Shown here: positions 30,520 to 38,476 of the stretch, piece after piece | How positions within the stretch are numbered: the stretch's first letter is position 1 | Layout of the letters: every line of letters starts with the position of its first letter | DNA from: an uncultured Verrucomicrobiota bacterium | GTDB lineage: Bacteria > Verrucomicrobiota > Kiritimatiellia > RFP12 > UBA3636 | Length of the DNA stretch: 38,476 bases | NCBI GenBank assembly: GCA_946534105.1 | Contig: CAMNCG010000009.1 | Location: 1-38,476 of the forward strand | Reading direction: 5' to 3' | Notes under the pieces: generated by a model | The model's database searches: none | Seen by the model: the letters and a program-made list of their open reading frames with translations, nothing else | Told to the model about the DNA's origin: nothing | Translations under genes and position numbers: made by a program

Positions 30520-31890
30520 TTATCGAGAAGCGTTCTCAAACGCCCGCTCGGCGAAAGCAAGCGCCCAGGCCCAATCGATGCCGGAGAGGCCATGTGCGCC
30601 GCCGCGTCGGACATAGCCGAGGTTCGGGCCGACAAGCGACAGGTCGTAGGGTTCTGGAAAATCCCCGTCGGGAAGCCCCGGAATGCCATGAAGTTCCCAT
30701 GCTGGCGACGCGGCACGGCAGGCGAGAAACTCGCCCTTGGTGTCGAACCATGGCTGGCCGAATCCTTCCACGAGCAGGGCACGCGGCGCAACGGCGGCGA
30801 GCAGCCAGTGCTGGTCGAAAGACATCGTCGACTCCTTGCCGGCGTATTTCGCGTAGGCGCGGCAATACCAATGAGGGAACATCTTCACTTCGGTGGCCGG
30901 GTTCTCTCCGAAGAAGCGCTTGGCGAGCGGCGCACCCCCGCCGCCGGTCTGGCACGGGACGCACACGGCGAAGCGTTCGTCCCGTGCGGCCGCGAGAAGC
31001 GCCGCCTTTCCGAGGCGAGAACAGCCTGTGACAAGCGACCGAGAGGCGTCGATTTCCGCGATGCGTTCGGCCAAGTCCAATCCGCGTGAAAGGGCCCACG
31101 CCCACGCGCCAAGCGAACCTGGCGCGCTTTCGTCCTCCGGGTCGCGAGGCCCCCACAAGTCGAACACGCCGGTCCATGCGAGGTCAAGCGGATCGCCTGC
31201 GCCGACTTCGATGTCGGGAGAAATCTGGCAGTAGCAGCACCCCATCACGGCAAAACCGCGCGCGAGAAACATTTCGAGCGGACAGGAGTAGCTCCCCGTC
31301 GTTTTTCGGAGCGATCCGCGACGATCGGTCTGAAGAGCGAATGTCCTGTTTGCCCGCGATTCGGCCCAGCGACACCAGACGTTCGTCGGGACGATGACTT
31401 CAGCATCGGAAAGGAGCGTGTGGTTGCCGCTGTAGTTGAGGAAGAGCGCGACAGGGACTTTTTGGGGGTTCTCGCAGACGATGCGACCGTTTCGCGTCTC
31501 TGGCTTTTCGCCACTGATGCGGTTCGGAACGACCACGAGCCAATCCAGCCACGGGCCAGAGCGGTCCTTCCGAAACCACATCCGATATTGGCGACGGATG
31601 GCGAGTCCGGCGGCTGTCGGTCCTTCCTCGACGAGTTCGCATTCAAGAGACTCCGGCGCGGGCGGCTCCCGGCCATACATCTCTCTGGCGAAAACACCGA
31701 GAATTTCCTCCCGCCGTAAAGGCCAGTTAGTGGCGGATTGGACGTCTGCCCCGTCCGCAAAGCGCAGAAGTTCGGGAAGATCGTATGGCGGAATCGCCGT
31801 CTCGTCGTAATTTACCTCCTGACCCATGGCTGCGGGATTCCCAACGCAAAACACGCAAACTGCCACGAAAAAATGCGCAACGTTTTTCAT
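30520..31890 (-). CDS. Exported CE15-like glucuronoyl esterase
   Basis: The product has a signal peptide (MKNVAHFFVAVCVFCVGNPA, cleavage near AMG-QE) and an alpha/beta-hydrolase fold. The G-C-S-R-L-G-K nucleophile elbow is at about residues 289-295, the form typical of CE15 esterases, with FLNYSGNHTL as a likely oxyanion strand. WYCRAYAKYAGKES, HWLLAAVAPRALLVEG and GGAHGLSG supply the late acid/His region. CE15 enzymes cleave ester bonds of 4-O-methyl-glucuronate between lignin and xylan, and some members act on other uronates. ATG at 31890 is preferred over GTG at 31893. AGGAG overlaps the stop of the preceding gene, giving tight coupling. Confidence 0.85.
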   Translation of the reverse strand: MKNVAHFFVAVCVFCVGNPAAMGQEVNYDETAIPPYDLPELLRFADGADVQSATNWPLRREEILGVFAREMYGREPPAPESLECELVEEGPTAAGLAIRRQYRMWFRKDRSGPWLDWLVVVPNRISGEKPETRNGRIVCENPQKVPVALFLNYSGNHTLLSDAEVIVPTNVWCRWAESRANRTFALQTDRRGSLRKTTGSYSCPLEMFLARGFAVMGCCYCQISPDIEVGAGDPLDLAWTGVFDLWGPRDPEDESAPGSLGAWAWALSRGLDLAERIAEIDASRSLVTGCSRLGKAALLAAARDERFAVCVPCQTGGGGAPLAKRFFGENPATEVKMFPHWYCRAYAKYAGKESTMSFDQHWLLAAVAPRALLVEGFGQPWFDTKGEFLACRAASPAWELHGIPGLPDGDFPEPYDLSLVGPNLGYVRRGGAHGLSGIDWAWALAFAERAFENASR

Positions 31891-31903
31891 CACAAATGCA
31901 CTC

Positions 31904-34306
31904 CTATTTCAAGAGCCGGAACCAGCACGTCTCCCCGGCGGTGATTTCCACGGGAAGAACCATTCCTTTCGTCCCCTCCCTTTCGCCGCTTTTCAAGTTC
32001 ACGACCTCGCACTCGCGCGGGAGGAGGAATTCGTAGCGACCGGGAACGAGGCAGTGGAGTGAAACGAAATCGCCGTTCATGTCAACCTGGACAACACCTG
32101 GCGGGAGCGGCACGTAGGCTCCGGCGGCGCGGGCCTCGGCGTTGATCCGTCGTGCGTCCATGAATGGCGTGTTCCGGTCGTAGCACAGCAGATAGGCATA
32201 GCGGGCGGCGATTTCCGGATGGCGTTCCAGATCGCTCTTCAGGTAGGAGTCGAACGGCACGCCGGAGAGGGCGATTTGGAGAACCATTGAGTCGATGTCG
32301 GAGGCCGGCTTTTCGTTTTCCCCGCTCGCCTTCTGGAGAGCCAAGAGATCCGCTTCGTCAATGACGAACGCCGCCGTCGGCCGCCACGGGTCGGGCGGTT
32401 CCAGGTAGATTGGACGCGCCGCCTCGACGATGGACGCCATGTCGGCGGCGATTTCTGGCAGGTCGAACGATCCCTTGTCGAAGTCGTACCACCAGAAACC
32501 CGTCCGGCGCGCAATCATCTGCCCGGCAGTCTTGCGGTCAATGGATCGCCACTCGTCGATGTCCTCCGCCTGGCTGAGATCGGGCCGCCGCCACGGTTCC
32601 TCGCGTGGTGGCCATGTGGCGTAAGTTCGGAGGTCATGCTCATGGACGAGGAGTTTGCCGTTTAGATGGAAGGATGAAAACGGCGTCTTCACGCCGACGG
32701 CGCAACCGGGGGAACGGTTGTGGTAGCCGACCTGCGGCACGATGGCGTCGATTTCAGGAGAATCGGCGAATTCGCGAATGTCGTGCGTGGATTGCTTGCG
32801 GGGGCTGAAGGCGCACATGCACCAGCGGAAGACAGCGATGTCCTTGCCGAACGCCTCTCGCGCAAGCCGTGCGTAGTCCTCCTGCATTTTCATCGGCTGC
32901 CGTTTAAGGAAAGCGGCGTAGTCGCTTTCACCCGATTCCGCGAAGGCGCGCCGCGCAGGTTCTGACCAGTCGGGCATGGCCGGGGTGAACTGCGCGTCGT
33001 GATAACCACCGAAATGGAGGCCGACGATTCGCTTCGAAAGCCCAGTACGCTTGAGTTCCGCAATGAGTTCGACAAGCATCGCCTTGGTCTCGTCGCGCAG
33101 TACGCGCGAGTGGTAGGACGGCCACCGCCAGCACGGCCATTCGGGCGACGGGACGGGACCGAAGGCGTGCGCGTCGTTGCCATAGACCGGCTCCCCACTT
33201 TCCGTGCGCCAGATTTCGTTGGTGTGCGTATCGCACCAATAGGCCGGCGCGTTGAGGTGGATAGTGAGGACGTAGAGTGCGTCGGGCGCGGTGAGCATGG
33301 AGCGCTTCACGTCCGCTACGGCTGCAGCGGCGTCGAAACCGTTGGTTGTCCAGTAGCTTTCCCTGAAGCCTGCCTTGTTGCACCTGGAACCCGGCCACAC
33401 CTGCGCGACAAGTAGTGGAATGCCCGCTTCGTGCATTCGTTTCCCGCCAAACTGAAGGTCTTTCGTGCGGGCATGGCCGCCCTTGAAAAAGATCGGCGGA
33501 GTCGGTTCTCCGTCAACAAGCAACTTCGCGTAGTCGCCGTCCTTCACGATTTGCGCCGTGTGTTCGAAATCGACGGCGAGTTTCGCGTCAAACGCGGCTG
33601 GATCGGTCAAGTCTGCAATGAAATCGCGCGCCTCGTGGCCGATTCGGGCGTTTGCCTCGGCCTTTTCGACCTCCTCCATCGAATCAACACGCAAATTTCG
33701 CCATGTGCTGGCGCTTGGCCCGCCCTCCACGCAAATCGCGGCCCTCCAGTTGCCGTCGTCTTCCTTTGGAAGCCGGAAGGAAATGGCCTTCAAAAGAGGT
33801 CGCCCCGGTGCCGTGCAAATCAACTTGTCCTGCTTGAGGGACTGGTCGAGGCCCGGTGCGGCCGGGGCGTCCATGCCCCACCAGCGAACGGCGCGAACGT
33901 TGGCGAAGGCGTCGCGCGGATAGCCCGAAAAGGCCTCCATTTCCGCCGAAAGCCGGTAGCGGCTCGACGAAGACACTTTTGCGAACGGCCTGTGCGCCAC
34001 CACCCAGATGGTGCCCTTGTCGTTGGTCTTTTCGATGCGGATCGTGCCATTGGAAAAGGACACGACCCCTTCCGCGTTTCGGACTTTCACCACATCGAAG
34101 GATCGTTCCCCCGCATCGACAGGCGCGAACCACGCCTTCGACGGGTCCGGCAGTCCCGTGATTTCTCGCGGCGGCAACGCCCATCCTTCCGTGAGAGGAC
34201 CGCAGCTGGCCGGATCGGGAGGCGGCGCGCTCCCGCCATGGGCCGTCGAGGAGACGGCCAACACGGCAGAAAACGCCGCCGACAAACGCAAAAGCGACAT
34301 ATTCAT
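31904..34306 (-). CDS. Exported TIM-barrel glycosidase-like protein, family uncertain
   Basis: The product starts at MNMSLLRLSAAFSAVLAVSS behind AAAGGAG and has a signal peptide (cleavage near AHG-GS). A beta-sandwich (about 45-200; VSFSNGTIRIEKTNDKGTIW, WRAAICVEGGPS) precedes a TIM-barrel (about 250-600; AGIPLLVAQVWPG, LYVLTIHLNAPAYWCD, IVGLHFGGYHDAQF, AVFRWCMCAFSPR, AIVPQVGYHNRSPG, GFWWYDFD). The layout recalls GH42/beta-galactosidase-like enzymes. No N-E motif was found at the usual acid/base place; HFGGYHD stands there instead. The C-terminus is a beta domain. I cannot name a family with confidence. Confidence 0.72.
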   Translation of the reverse strand: MNMSLLRLSAAFSAVLAVSSTAHGGSAPPPDPASCGPLTEGWALPPREITGLPDPSKAWFAPVDAGERSFDVVKVRNAEGVVSFSNGTIRIEKTNDKGTIWVVAHRPFAKVSSSSRYRLSAEMEAFSGYPRDAFANVRAVRWWGMDAPAAPGLDQSLKQDKLICTAPGRPLLKAISFRLPKEDDGNWRAAICVEGGPSASTWRNLRVDSMEEVEKAEANARIGHEARDFIADLTDPAAFDAKLAVDFEHTAQIVKDGDYAKLLVDGEPTPPIFFKGGHARTKDLQFGGKRMHEAGIPLLVAQVWPGSRCNKAGFRESYWTTNGFDAAAAVADVKRSMLTAPDALYVLTIHLNAPAYWCDTHTNEIWRTESGEPVYGNDAHAFGPVPSPEWPCWRWPSYHSRVLRDETKAMLVELIAELKRTGLSKRIVGLHFGGYHDAQFTPAMPDWSEPARRAFAESGESDYAAFLKRQPMKMQEDYARLAREAFGKDIAVFRWCMCAFSPRKQSTHDIREFADSPEIDAIVPQVGYHNRSPGCAVGVKTPFSSFHLNGKLLVHEHDLRTYATWPPREEPWRRPDLSQAEDIDEWRSIDRKTAGQMIARRTGFWWYDFDKGSFDLPEIAADMASIVEAARPIYLEPPDPWRPTAAFVIDEADLLALQKASGENEKPASDIDSMVLQIALSGVPFDSYLKSDLERHPEIAARYAYLLCYDRNTPFMDARRINAEARAAGAYVPLPPGVVQVDMNGDFVSLHCLVPGRYEFLLPRECEVVNLKSGEREGTKGMVLPVEITAGETCWFRLLK

Positions 34307-34355
34307 TCGCAAATTCTCCTTTGCGGGTAAGGAGGCGCCGCCGCCCGCCAATCCC

Positions 34356-36857
34356 CTACCTGAAGATTACGGTTGTCGGCAGTTGGCTTGGAAAGAGGGT
34401 GTGAACCGCACCGGCAAGGACTGTGCCATTCGCATGGAAGAGGAGCGGATTGCCTTCGACGTCGGCGGAACAGTAGTTCGGCCATGTTGTTGAAATTGGG
34501 TCGCCGGAGGCGTATCCCGCCGCGCTTGACGCAACGCCCGCCGAAATCGCGGGCGAGTCATCTTTCACGTGCATTTTGTCCGTCCAGAGGCGCGGGTTGG
34601 CGAATGTCCCGGCCGCGCCGTCATCGACCGTCGCGAAGTTCCAGAAGATGTTTCCCTTTGAAACCATCGATGATCTGACGGCGCTGCCTCCGACGGCGAT
34701 GCAGTTGTAAATGCGCATAGCGGTCTTCGCGAAGGCGCTACGGCCGTCCGGCACCACGAGCGTCGAGAACCACGCCTCGCAGTTCTGACCGACATACCCG
34801 AAATAGTCGCTGCTGCGGGTCGTGTTCGGCCCCACCCACGTGCAGACGATGCGGCCCCATTCGCCGGAGAAAAGCGACTCGTTTTCGGCGACATTGCCGA
34901 AAATCCGGCACCGGTATGCGGCCGACTTTTGGCAGATGTCGCCGTAGGCGTGGCAAGCCGTCACGATGCAGTCGTGGAGGAAAATGTATTGGCTGGCGGT
35001 GCCAAACGCAGCCGCGCCAAACCCCGCCTTGTCGGTATCCGAGGAACATGCGCGGGTCCAGCCGTTGGAGAGCGTGAAGCCGGCGAAGAATGCCGACTTG
35101 CTCGACCCGACGCAACGCCATGCGCGATCGCCCAGGCCACCGGTGCCGGGATCCGGTGCGCCGACGATGACGGTCCGCTCCGCGCCGGAGACGCCAACGA
35201 CGCGGACATTGGAGTTCGTTATCCACACGCGGGTGTTCACGTATGGTGCGGCCTCCCGGTCGGTCGAGACAACGCCGCCCTGATTGTAAATGCCGGGAGC
35301 GACGTAAACGACCGTGTCGCTTCCGCCGGCATCAACGGCCTTCTGAATCGTGGCGAACGGCGAGGCTTCCGCGCCGCTGTTGCTCGTGTCGTCGCCGGCC
35401 TTGGCATCGACCCAAAGAGCCTTGGAGTAGAGCGGTTCGTTGGTCGAGGCAACGCCCGACTTGGGCGGCACCATCATCATGAGCGAATCATCGAATGCCG
35501 GAGTGAGAAATAGTTCATTGCCGGAACGGCGCCGGACGGTCCGCAGATACGTCGTGGACGAGCCGGATGTCCTGCTGCGGCCGAACGCCACGCGATACTG
35601 CGTGAGAAGATTCGTCGTCTGGAGATAGGTCGGCATACCGTCCGGCACCGTTGCGCCGTTGCAGGAAAAGGGGCCGGCGAGACGCAGCACGCCACCGTCA
35701 GTGGCTATTTTTTCCTGAACGGCCCCGGCATGGACGTTTGCCGCCGTGAAGTCGATGTCGTTTCCGGCGAAATCCTTCCCGGCCAATCCGGGGTAGTATT
35801 CAGCCATCAACGTGGCGTTGGCGAACGACACTGAGGTCAGCCGGGAAATGTTCCCCGCCGAATCGGCCGCGCTCCCCGCGACAACGCGCCAGTCGTTGGC
35901 CAGCGGAGAAAACACCGGATATCCGGCGGTTGTGCAGTTATTGTAGGTGTTCGCGTCCTGTTGGTCGCTGTAGCCGTGTCCGCAGAACACCGTGTTGTAG
36001 CAGGTGTTTTTCACGTTGCTGTTGTTGGGTCCGCTTCTGCCACGGTTGCAGACGACTGTGCAGTTCACCAGTGTGGCCTGGCTCACAGCCCAGTCCCTGG
36101 CGCTTGATTCGTCGCTGTCCCCGTTGCCCGCGATGACGCAGTGGATCAGATTTGCAGCGCCGACTGCCGAAGCATGCTGACCGTCGGAGGTGGCGTGATT
36201 GCAGCGGTTTCCCGTGAAGAGGCAGCGCGCCCATGTGCCGCCGCGCGCCCCGCCATGCGAGTAGGATGCACAGTTAGAGACGATGCAGTCGGAAAAATAG
36301 ATGTCGCGCAGCCCGTTCAAGTGCTGGAAGCCACCGGCGCGGTGATAGTTGCCGACACCATCGTCGCCATAGCCGTCGCGCAGCGTAAAGCCCTTCACGG
36401 TTGAACCGGAAGCCGCATCTTTGGCGAAGATGCAACGGACGGCGTTACGGCCTATGCCGCCGGTGGACGGGTCCGGCGCGCCAACGATGTGCGTTGCGCT
36501 CGCGCCTTCGGTCGATTCAAGGTTAACCCTCTTTTCCAGCAGAATGCGGTTCATGTGGTCGATGCCACTGCTCGTGTTCACGGCGCCGCCTTGGTCGTAG
36601 ATTCCCGGCTTCACCCGAATGGTATCGCCATTTGCCGCCTGGTTGACGGCATATTGGATCGTCTGGAACGGACTTGCCTCCGAACCGCGCCCGGCGGCGT
36701 CCACGCCGTCGGTGGCGACGTAGTATTCCGAAGCAATCGCAGAGGCGGAAATCGTGGCGGCGGACAATGCCACGAGGATTGAGGCCGTCCGCGGGGCGGC
36801 CACGACTGTGGCGATAGACGAATGGCGAATGCTTCGCCAGATGAATGGCACGTGCAT
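34356..36857 (-). CDS. Exported two-domain right-handed beta-helix protein
   Basis: The product has a signal peptide (opening MHVPFIWRSIRHSSIATVVA, cleavage near ASA-SE). Two DUF1565-type parallel beta-helix units follow. The first opens YYVATDGVDAAGRGSEASPF, the second LWVDAKAGDDTSNSGAEASP, each followed by an F-x-T-I-Q-x-A-V repeat entry and coils rich in N and C (AANLIHCVIAGNGDSD, LVNCTVVCNRG). The end is LPTTVIFR. AAAGGA precedes ATG 36857; upstream in-frame starts would lack a signal peptide at the right place. First structural gene after the 23-bp repeat operator. Likely a polysaccharide-binding or lyase-like surface protein; catalysis is not provable from sequence. Confidence 0.83.
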   Translation of the reverse strand: MHVPFIWRSIRHSSIATVVAAPRTASILVALSAATISASAIASEYYVATDGVDAAGRGSEASPFQTIQYAVNQAANGDTIRVKPGIYDQGGAVNTSSGIDHMNRILLEKRVNLESTEGASATHIVGAPDPSTGGIGRNAVRCIFAKDAASGSTVKGFTLRDGYGDDGVGNYHRAGGFQHLNGLRDIYFSDCIVSNCASYSHGGARGGTWARCLFTGNRCNHATSDGQHASAVGAANLIHCVIAGNGDSDESSARDWAVSQATLVNCTVVCNRGRSGPNNSNVKNTCYNTVFCGHGYSDQQDANTYNNCTTAGYPVFSPLANDWRVVAGSAADSAGNISRLTSVSFANATLMAEYYPGLAGKDFAGNDIDFTAANVHAGAVQEKIATDGGVLRLAGPFSCNGATVPDGMPTYLQTTNLLTQYRVAFGRSRTSGSSTTYLRTVRRRSGNELFLTPAFDDSLMMMVPPKSGVASTNEPLYSKALWVDAKAGDDTSNSGAEASPFATIQKAVDAGGSDTVVYVAPGIYNQGGVVSTDREAAPYVNTRVWITNSNVRVVGVSGAERTVIVGAPDPGTGGLGDRAWRCVGSSKSAFFAGFTLSNGWTRACSSDTDKAGFGAAAFGTASQYIFLHDCIVTACHAYGDICQKSAAYRCRIFGNVAENESLFSGEWGRIVCTWVGPNTTRSSDYFGYVGQNCEAWFSTLVVPDGRSAFAKTAMRIYNCIAVGGSAVRSSMVSKGNIFWNFATVDDGAAGTFANPRLWTDKMHVKDDSPAISAGVASSAAGYASGDPISTTWPNYCSADVEGNPLLFHANGTVLAGAVHTLFPSQLPTTVIFR

Positions 36858-36934
36858 GATGAATTCCTTTGCTTGTGTTTGCGTCGCGAGATGTCGCGCC
36901 CCGACGAAGGGCACAGACCGCGCGAACGGCATCA

Positions 36935-37000
36935 ATTGTACAGGATTGCCCGTAATAATTTCGGACAAATGGAACGGCTATTTTCAGACAAATCAAACGG
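36935..37000 (-). promoter_or_regulatory. Activator-type promoter with 23-bp-spaced direct repeats
   Basis: On the plus strand TTTCGGACAAATGGAACGG (36959-36977) and TTTCAGACAAATCAAACGG (36982-37000) are direct repeats starting exactly 23 bases apart, 15 of 19 positions identical. Read on the minus strand they stand upstream of TACAAT (36940-36935), the -10 box. At 17-base spacing the -35 position is only CGAAAT, with the nearer repeat overlapping it. A poor -35 box with a tandem site over it is the hallmark of an AraC-type activator-dependent promoter. The XylR-type gene at 37028 is adjacent and is the natural candidate ligand sensor. Confidence 0.7.
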
Positions 37001-37027
37001 TATGCGTCCCGCCCCTTGTCCCGGCGG

Positions 37028-38239
37028 TCACGGCCCGTAGTTTTTCAGCACCCACTTGCGCGGAGTGGTGCCGAGGCGACTGCGGAAGTCGCGGCGAAAA
37101 TCGTCGGTGGAGGCGTAGCCGCACGCGGAGGCGACGAACTCCGCGCGACGTCCCCTCAACAGCAGCTCCTTGGCGCGGGCGAGGCGGACGGCATGGATCT
37201 CGTCGAGGATCGTATGGCCGGTGGCGGCGCGGAACACGACGTCCGACTGGGTTCTCGAGATTCCCATTGCCTTCACCACGTCGCGCGGGCCGAACTTCTC
37301 GCGGCAGGCGTTTAGCCGGATGAACTCCTGCGCCAGCGCCACGCGGCGGTCGCGGCAGAAACGAGCGGAAGCGCGCAGGACGACGCCCAACGCCGGGACG
37401 GCGCGGGACGCGAGTTCGCGCCGCGCCCGTTTGTCCATTAGTTTGGCGAGGAGGGAGACCGCCGCCGAACATTCGGACATGGAATCCTTGGCCACGCTGG
37501 AGAGCGTCGGCGATGTCGCCTCGCAGATGTGTTCGATATTGTCCACCCCCACGACCGCGATGTCGTCTGGGACCCGGAGTCCGGTTCGCGCACAGGCGCG
37601 CAGCACATCCTCCCCCGTGAGGTCGTTCGCCGCGAAGACGCCGCATGGCTTGGGAAGCGCCTCAAGCCATCGGTCCAGCGCATCGGCGCACCCCCGCCGG
37701 CCCGCCGCCATCTGGAAAACGTGGAAACGCTTTCCCGATTCGCGGACGAAACGCCCGAACGCCTCTCCGCGCTCGCGGCTCCAGACCGTTTCCAACGGGG
37801 AAAACGGGACAAAGGCGAAATGCCCGTAACCGGAGGAGAGCAGAACGCGCGAGGCCCGCATGGCGATGTCGGTCTGGTCGGCGAAGACGAAACCGGCGGG
37901 CGCCGTCTTCTCCGCCCCCGGGTCCGGCGTCCGTCCGAGGAAAAGAAGCGGGGGGCCGTTGCCGGACAACTGGCGCGCCTCGTCGAACGGAATGGTGTCG
38001 CTCAGGAAAACGATGCCGTCCGGGCGGATCGTCTCGACCAGATCCGAAGGGGATTCCGCCGGGCAGGGCGAGCGATCGAGGACCAGGCCGCCGTCGTTGG
38101 CGCGGTGGAATTCCGCCAGAAAGACATTCCATCGGCGCGCCGAGCCAATCCTCCGGATACACTCCGCCTCGACGCGGCTCTTTTCGTCCAACTTTGGAAG
38201 AACCGCCAAAACGGTCCTGGTTGGAAGTCTCGTTGACAT
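37028..38239 (-). CDS. XylR-type regulator of the CE15/GH78 locus
   Basis: The 403-residue product has a LacI-like sensor (about 10-285; DGIVFLSDT, SSGYGHFAFVPFSPLETVWS, CGVFAANDLTGEDVLRACA, IAVVGVDNIEHICE, PTLSSVAKD). A C-terminal AraC-type double helix-turn-helix follows (about 305-400; GPRDVVKAMGISRTQSDVVF, EFVASACGYASTDDFRRDFR). Its gene leads the minus-strand locus and ends 170 bases before the beta-helix gene. The two-site operator lies in that interval. Predicted to bind a rhamnose- or uronate-related sugar and activate 36857-28364. ATG at 38239 has no clear ribosome-binding site. Confidence 0.9.
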   Translation of the reverse strand: MSTRLPTRTVLAVLPKLDEKSRVEAECIRRIGSARRWNVFLAEFHRANDGGLVLDRSPCPAESPSDLVETIRPDGIVFLSDTIPFDEARQLSGNGPPLLFLGRTPDPGAEKTAPAGFVFADQTDIAMRASRVLLSSGYGHFAFVPFSPLETVWSRERGEAFGRFVRESGKRFHVFQMAAGRRGCADALDRWLEALPKPCGVFAANDLTGEDVLRACARTGLRVPDDIAVVGVDNIEHICEATSPTLSSVAKDSMSECSAAVSLLAKLMDKRARRELASRAVPALGVVLRASARFCRDRRVALAQEFIRLNACREKFGPRDVVKAMGISRTQSDVVFRAATGHTILDEIHAVRLARAKELLLRGRRAEFVASACGYASTDDFRRDFRSRLGTTPRKWVLKNYGP

Positions 38240-38294
38240 GGGACGAGGTATGTCGGTCGGAACCTGGTTGATGACCTTTTGTCATGCATGCCCG

Positions 38295-38476
38295 TCACGC
38301 CTTCTCGATGACGGGAATGTCGATGTTGCGCTTGCGGGAGGAAAAGTTGATGCCGACGAGGGTGACGGGGCGCCTGCCGCCCTTCCACTTGTCGGCGTAG
38401 CCGCGCTCGCGGATCTGCCGCATCGCCGCCTTGGAGGACTTGTTGCACTTGAACTCGAAAACGTAAACGGTTTTTG
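38295..38476 (-). CDS. AAA-ATPase-like / PD-(D/E)XK protein, 3' end (cut by window edge)
   Basis: The last ~60 codons encode TVYVFEFKCNKSSKAAMRQI, RERGYADKWKGGRRPVTLVG, INFSSRKRNIDIPVIEKA and a TGA. The Y-x-F-E-F-K and R-G-Y-A-D patterns are the nuclease-like end of AAA-ATPase-like/DUF1703 proteins. It continues beyond the right edge, so the 5' part is missing here. The decayed relative at 6983-7901 ends with the equivalent block (YIFELKV, KGYADPY). It lies 55 bases before the XylR-type gene and may share its transcript. Confidence 0.85.
   Translation of the reverse strand, partial: KTVYVFEFKCNKSSKAAMRQIRERGYADKWKGGRRPVTLVGINFSSRKRNIDIPVIEKA

Noticed and set aside
36858-37027. Riboswitch or leader RNA before the beta-helix gene
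   Set aside because: The interval is explained by a tandem operator and a promoter; no conserved riboswitch core could be recognised.
1-38476. tRNA, rRNA, integrase or attachment-site signals explaining the decayed region as an island
   Set aside because: No cloverleaf, rRNA motif, recombinase-like protein or long direct repeat was seen, so island boundaries cannot be claimed.

Overview
The window is GC-rich, densely coded and devoid of housekeeping genes. It combines exported glycoside hydrolases and esterases, right-handed beta-helix and SUMF1-fold surface proteins, XylR-type regulators (LacI-like sensor plus AraC DNA-binding domain), DUF4143 ATPases and AAA-ATPase-like/PD-(D/E)XK proteins. 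This mixture is typical of glycan-degrading anaerobes of the PVC group (Kiritimatiellota, Lentisphaerota, Verrucomicrobiota). That placement is inferred from gene content only; no marker gene is present.

Region by region. (1) 1-7901 is a gene graveyard. After two strong hairpins (one a clear terminator of a gene to the left) come remnants of an AlbA_2-type protein, a XylR-type regulator, a GH78 rhamnosidase, a YgjV-like membrane protein, an AraC domain, a CBM9-like domain, a DUF4832-like glycosidase and an AAA-ATPase-like protein. Only a DUF4143 ATPase (1218-2558) and a XylR-type regulator (5682-6863, minus) look intact. (2) 7893-15005 is a co-directional run behind one promoter. It encodes a tiny exported protein, a SUMF1-fold protein, a DMT/EamA transporter, a beta-helix protein, a fusion of SUMF1 and beta-helix, and another beta-helix protein. 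The run looks like a duplicated and recombined surface-protein array. (3) 15006-17018 holds a tandem GGGGTCTGTCCC repeat, a DUF4143 fragment and a second intact DUF4143 ATPase. (4) 17124-17934 (minus) is a hipB-hipS pair with its palindromic operator; the hipT kinase is reduced to its last ~60 codons.

(5) 17971-27874 is a glycan-use operon behind a near-consensus promoter. It runs GntR/LacI-type regulator, DUF4091 glycosidase, DNRLRE (CBM96-like) protein interrupted by an in-frame amber codon, sodium:solute symporter, and GH36-like alpha-galactosidase. The likely logic is sensing, extracellular binding and cleavage, import, and intracellular alpha-galactoside hydrolysis, with autoregulation through a palindrome over the -10 box. 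(6) 28364-38239 (minus) is a second saccharide locus. It runs XylR-type regulator, a two-site direct-repeat operator, exported beta-helix protein, exported TIM-barrel glycosidase, CE15-like esterase and GH78 alpha-L-rhamnosidase. This suggests attack on rhamnose- and uronate-containing plant polysaccharide. The right edge cuts through the 3' end of a PD-(D/E)XK protein gene.

The most unusual signals are regulatory and evolutionary. Both DUF4143 ATPase genes carry direct repeats with exactly 33-bp spacing at their promoters. Two other promoters carry direct repeats with exactly 23-bp spacing. The surface-protein array contains an explicit gene fusion, and one repeat element has been absorbed in frame into a regulator. 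I did not find a clearly new defence system or RNA-guided system.
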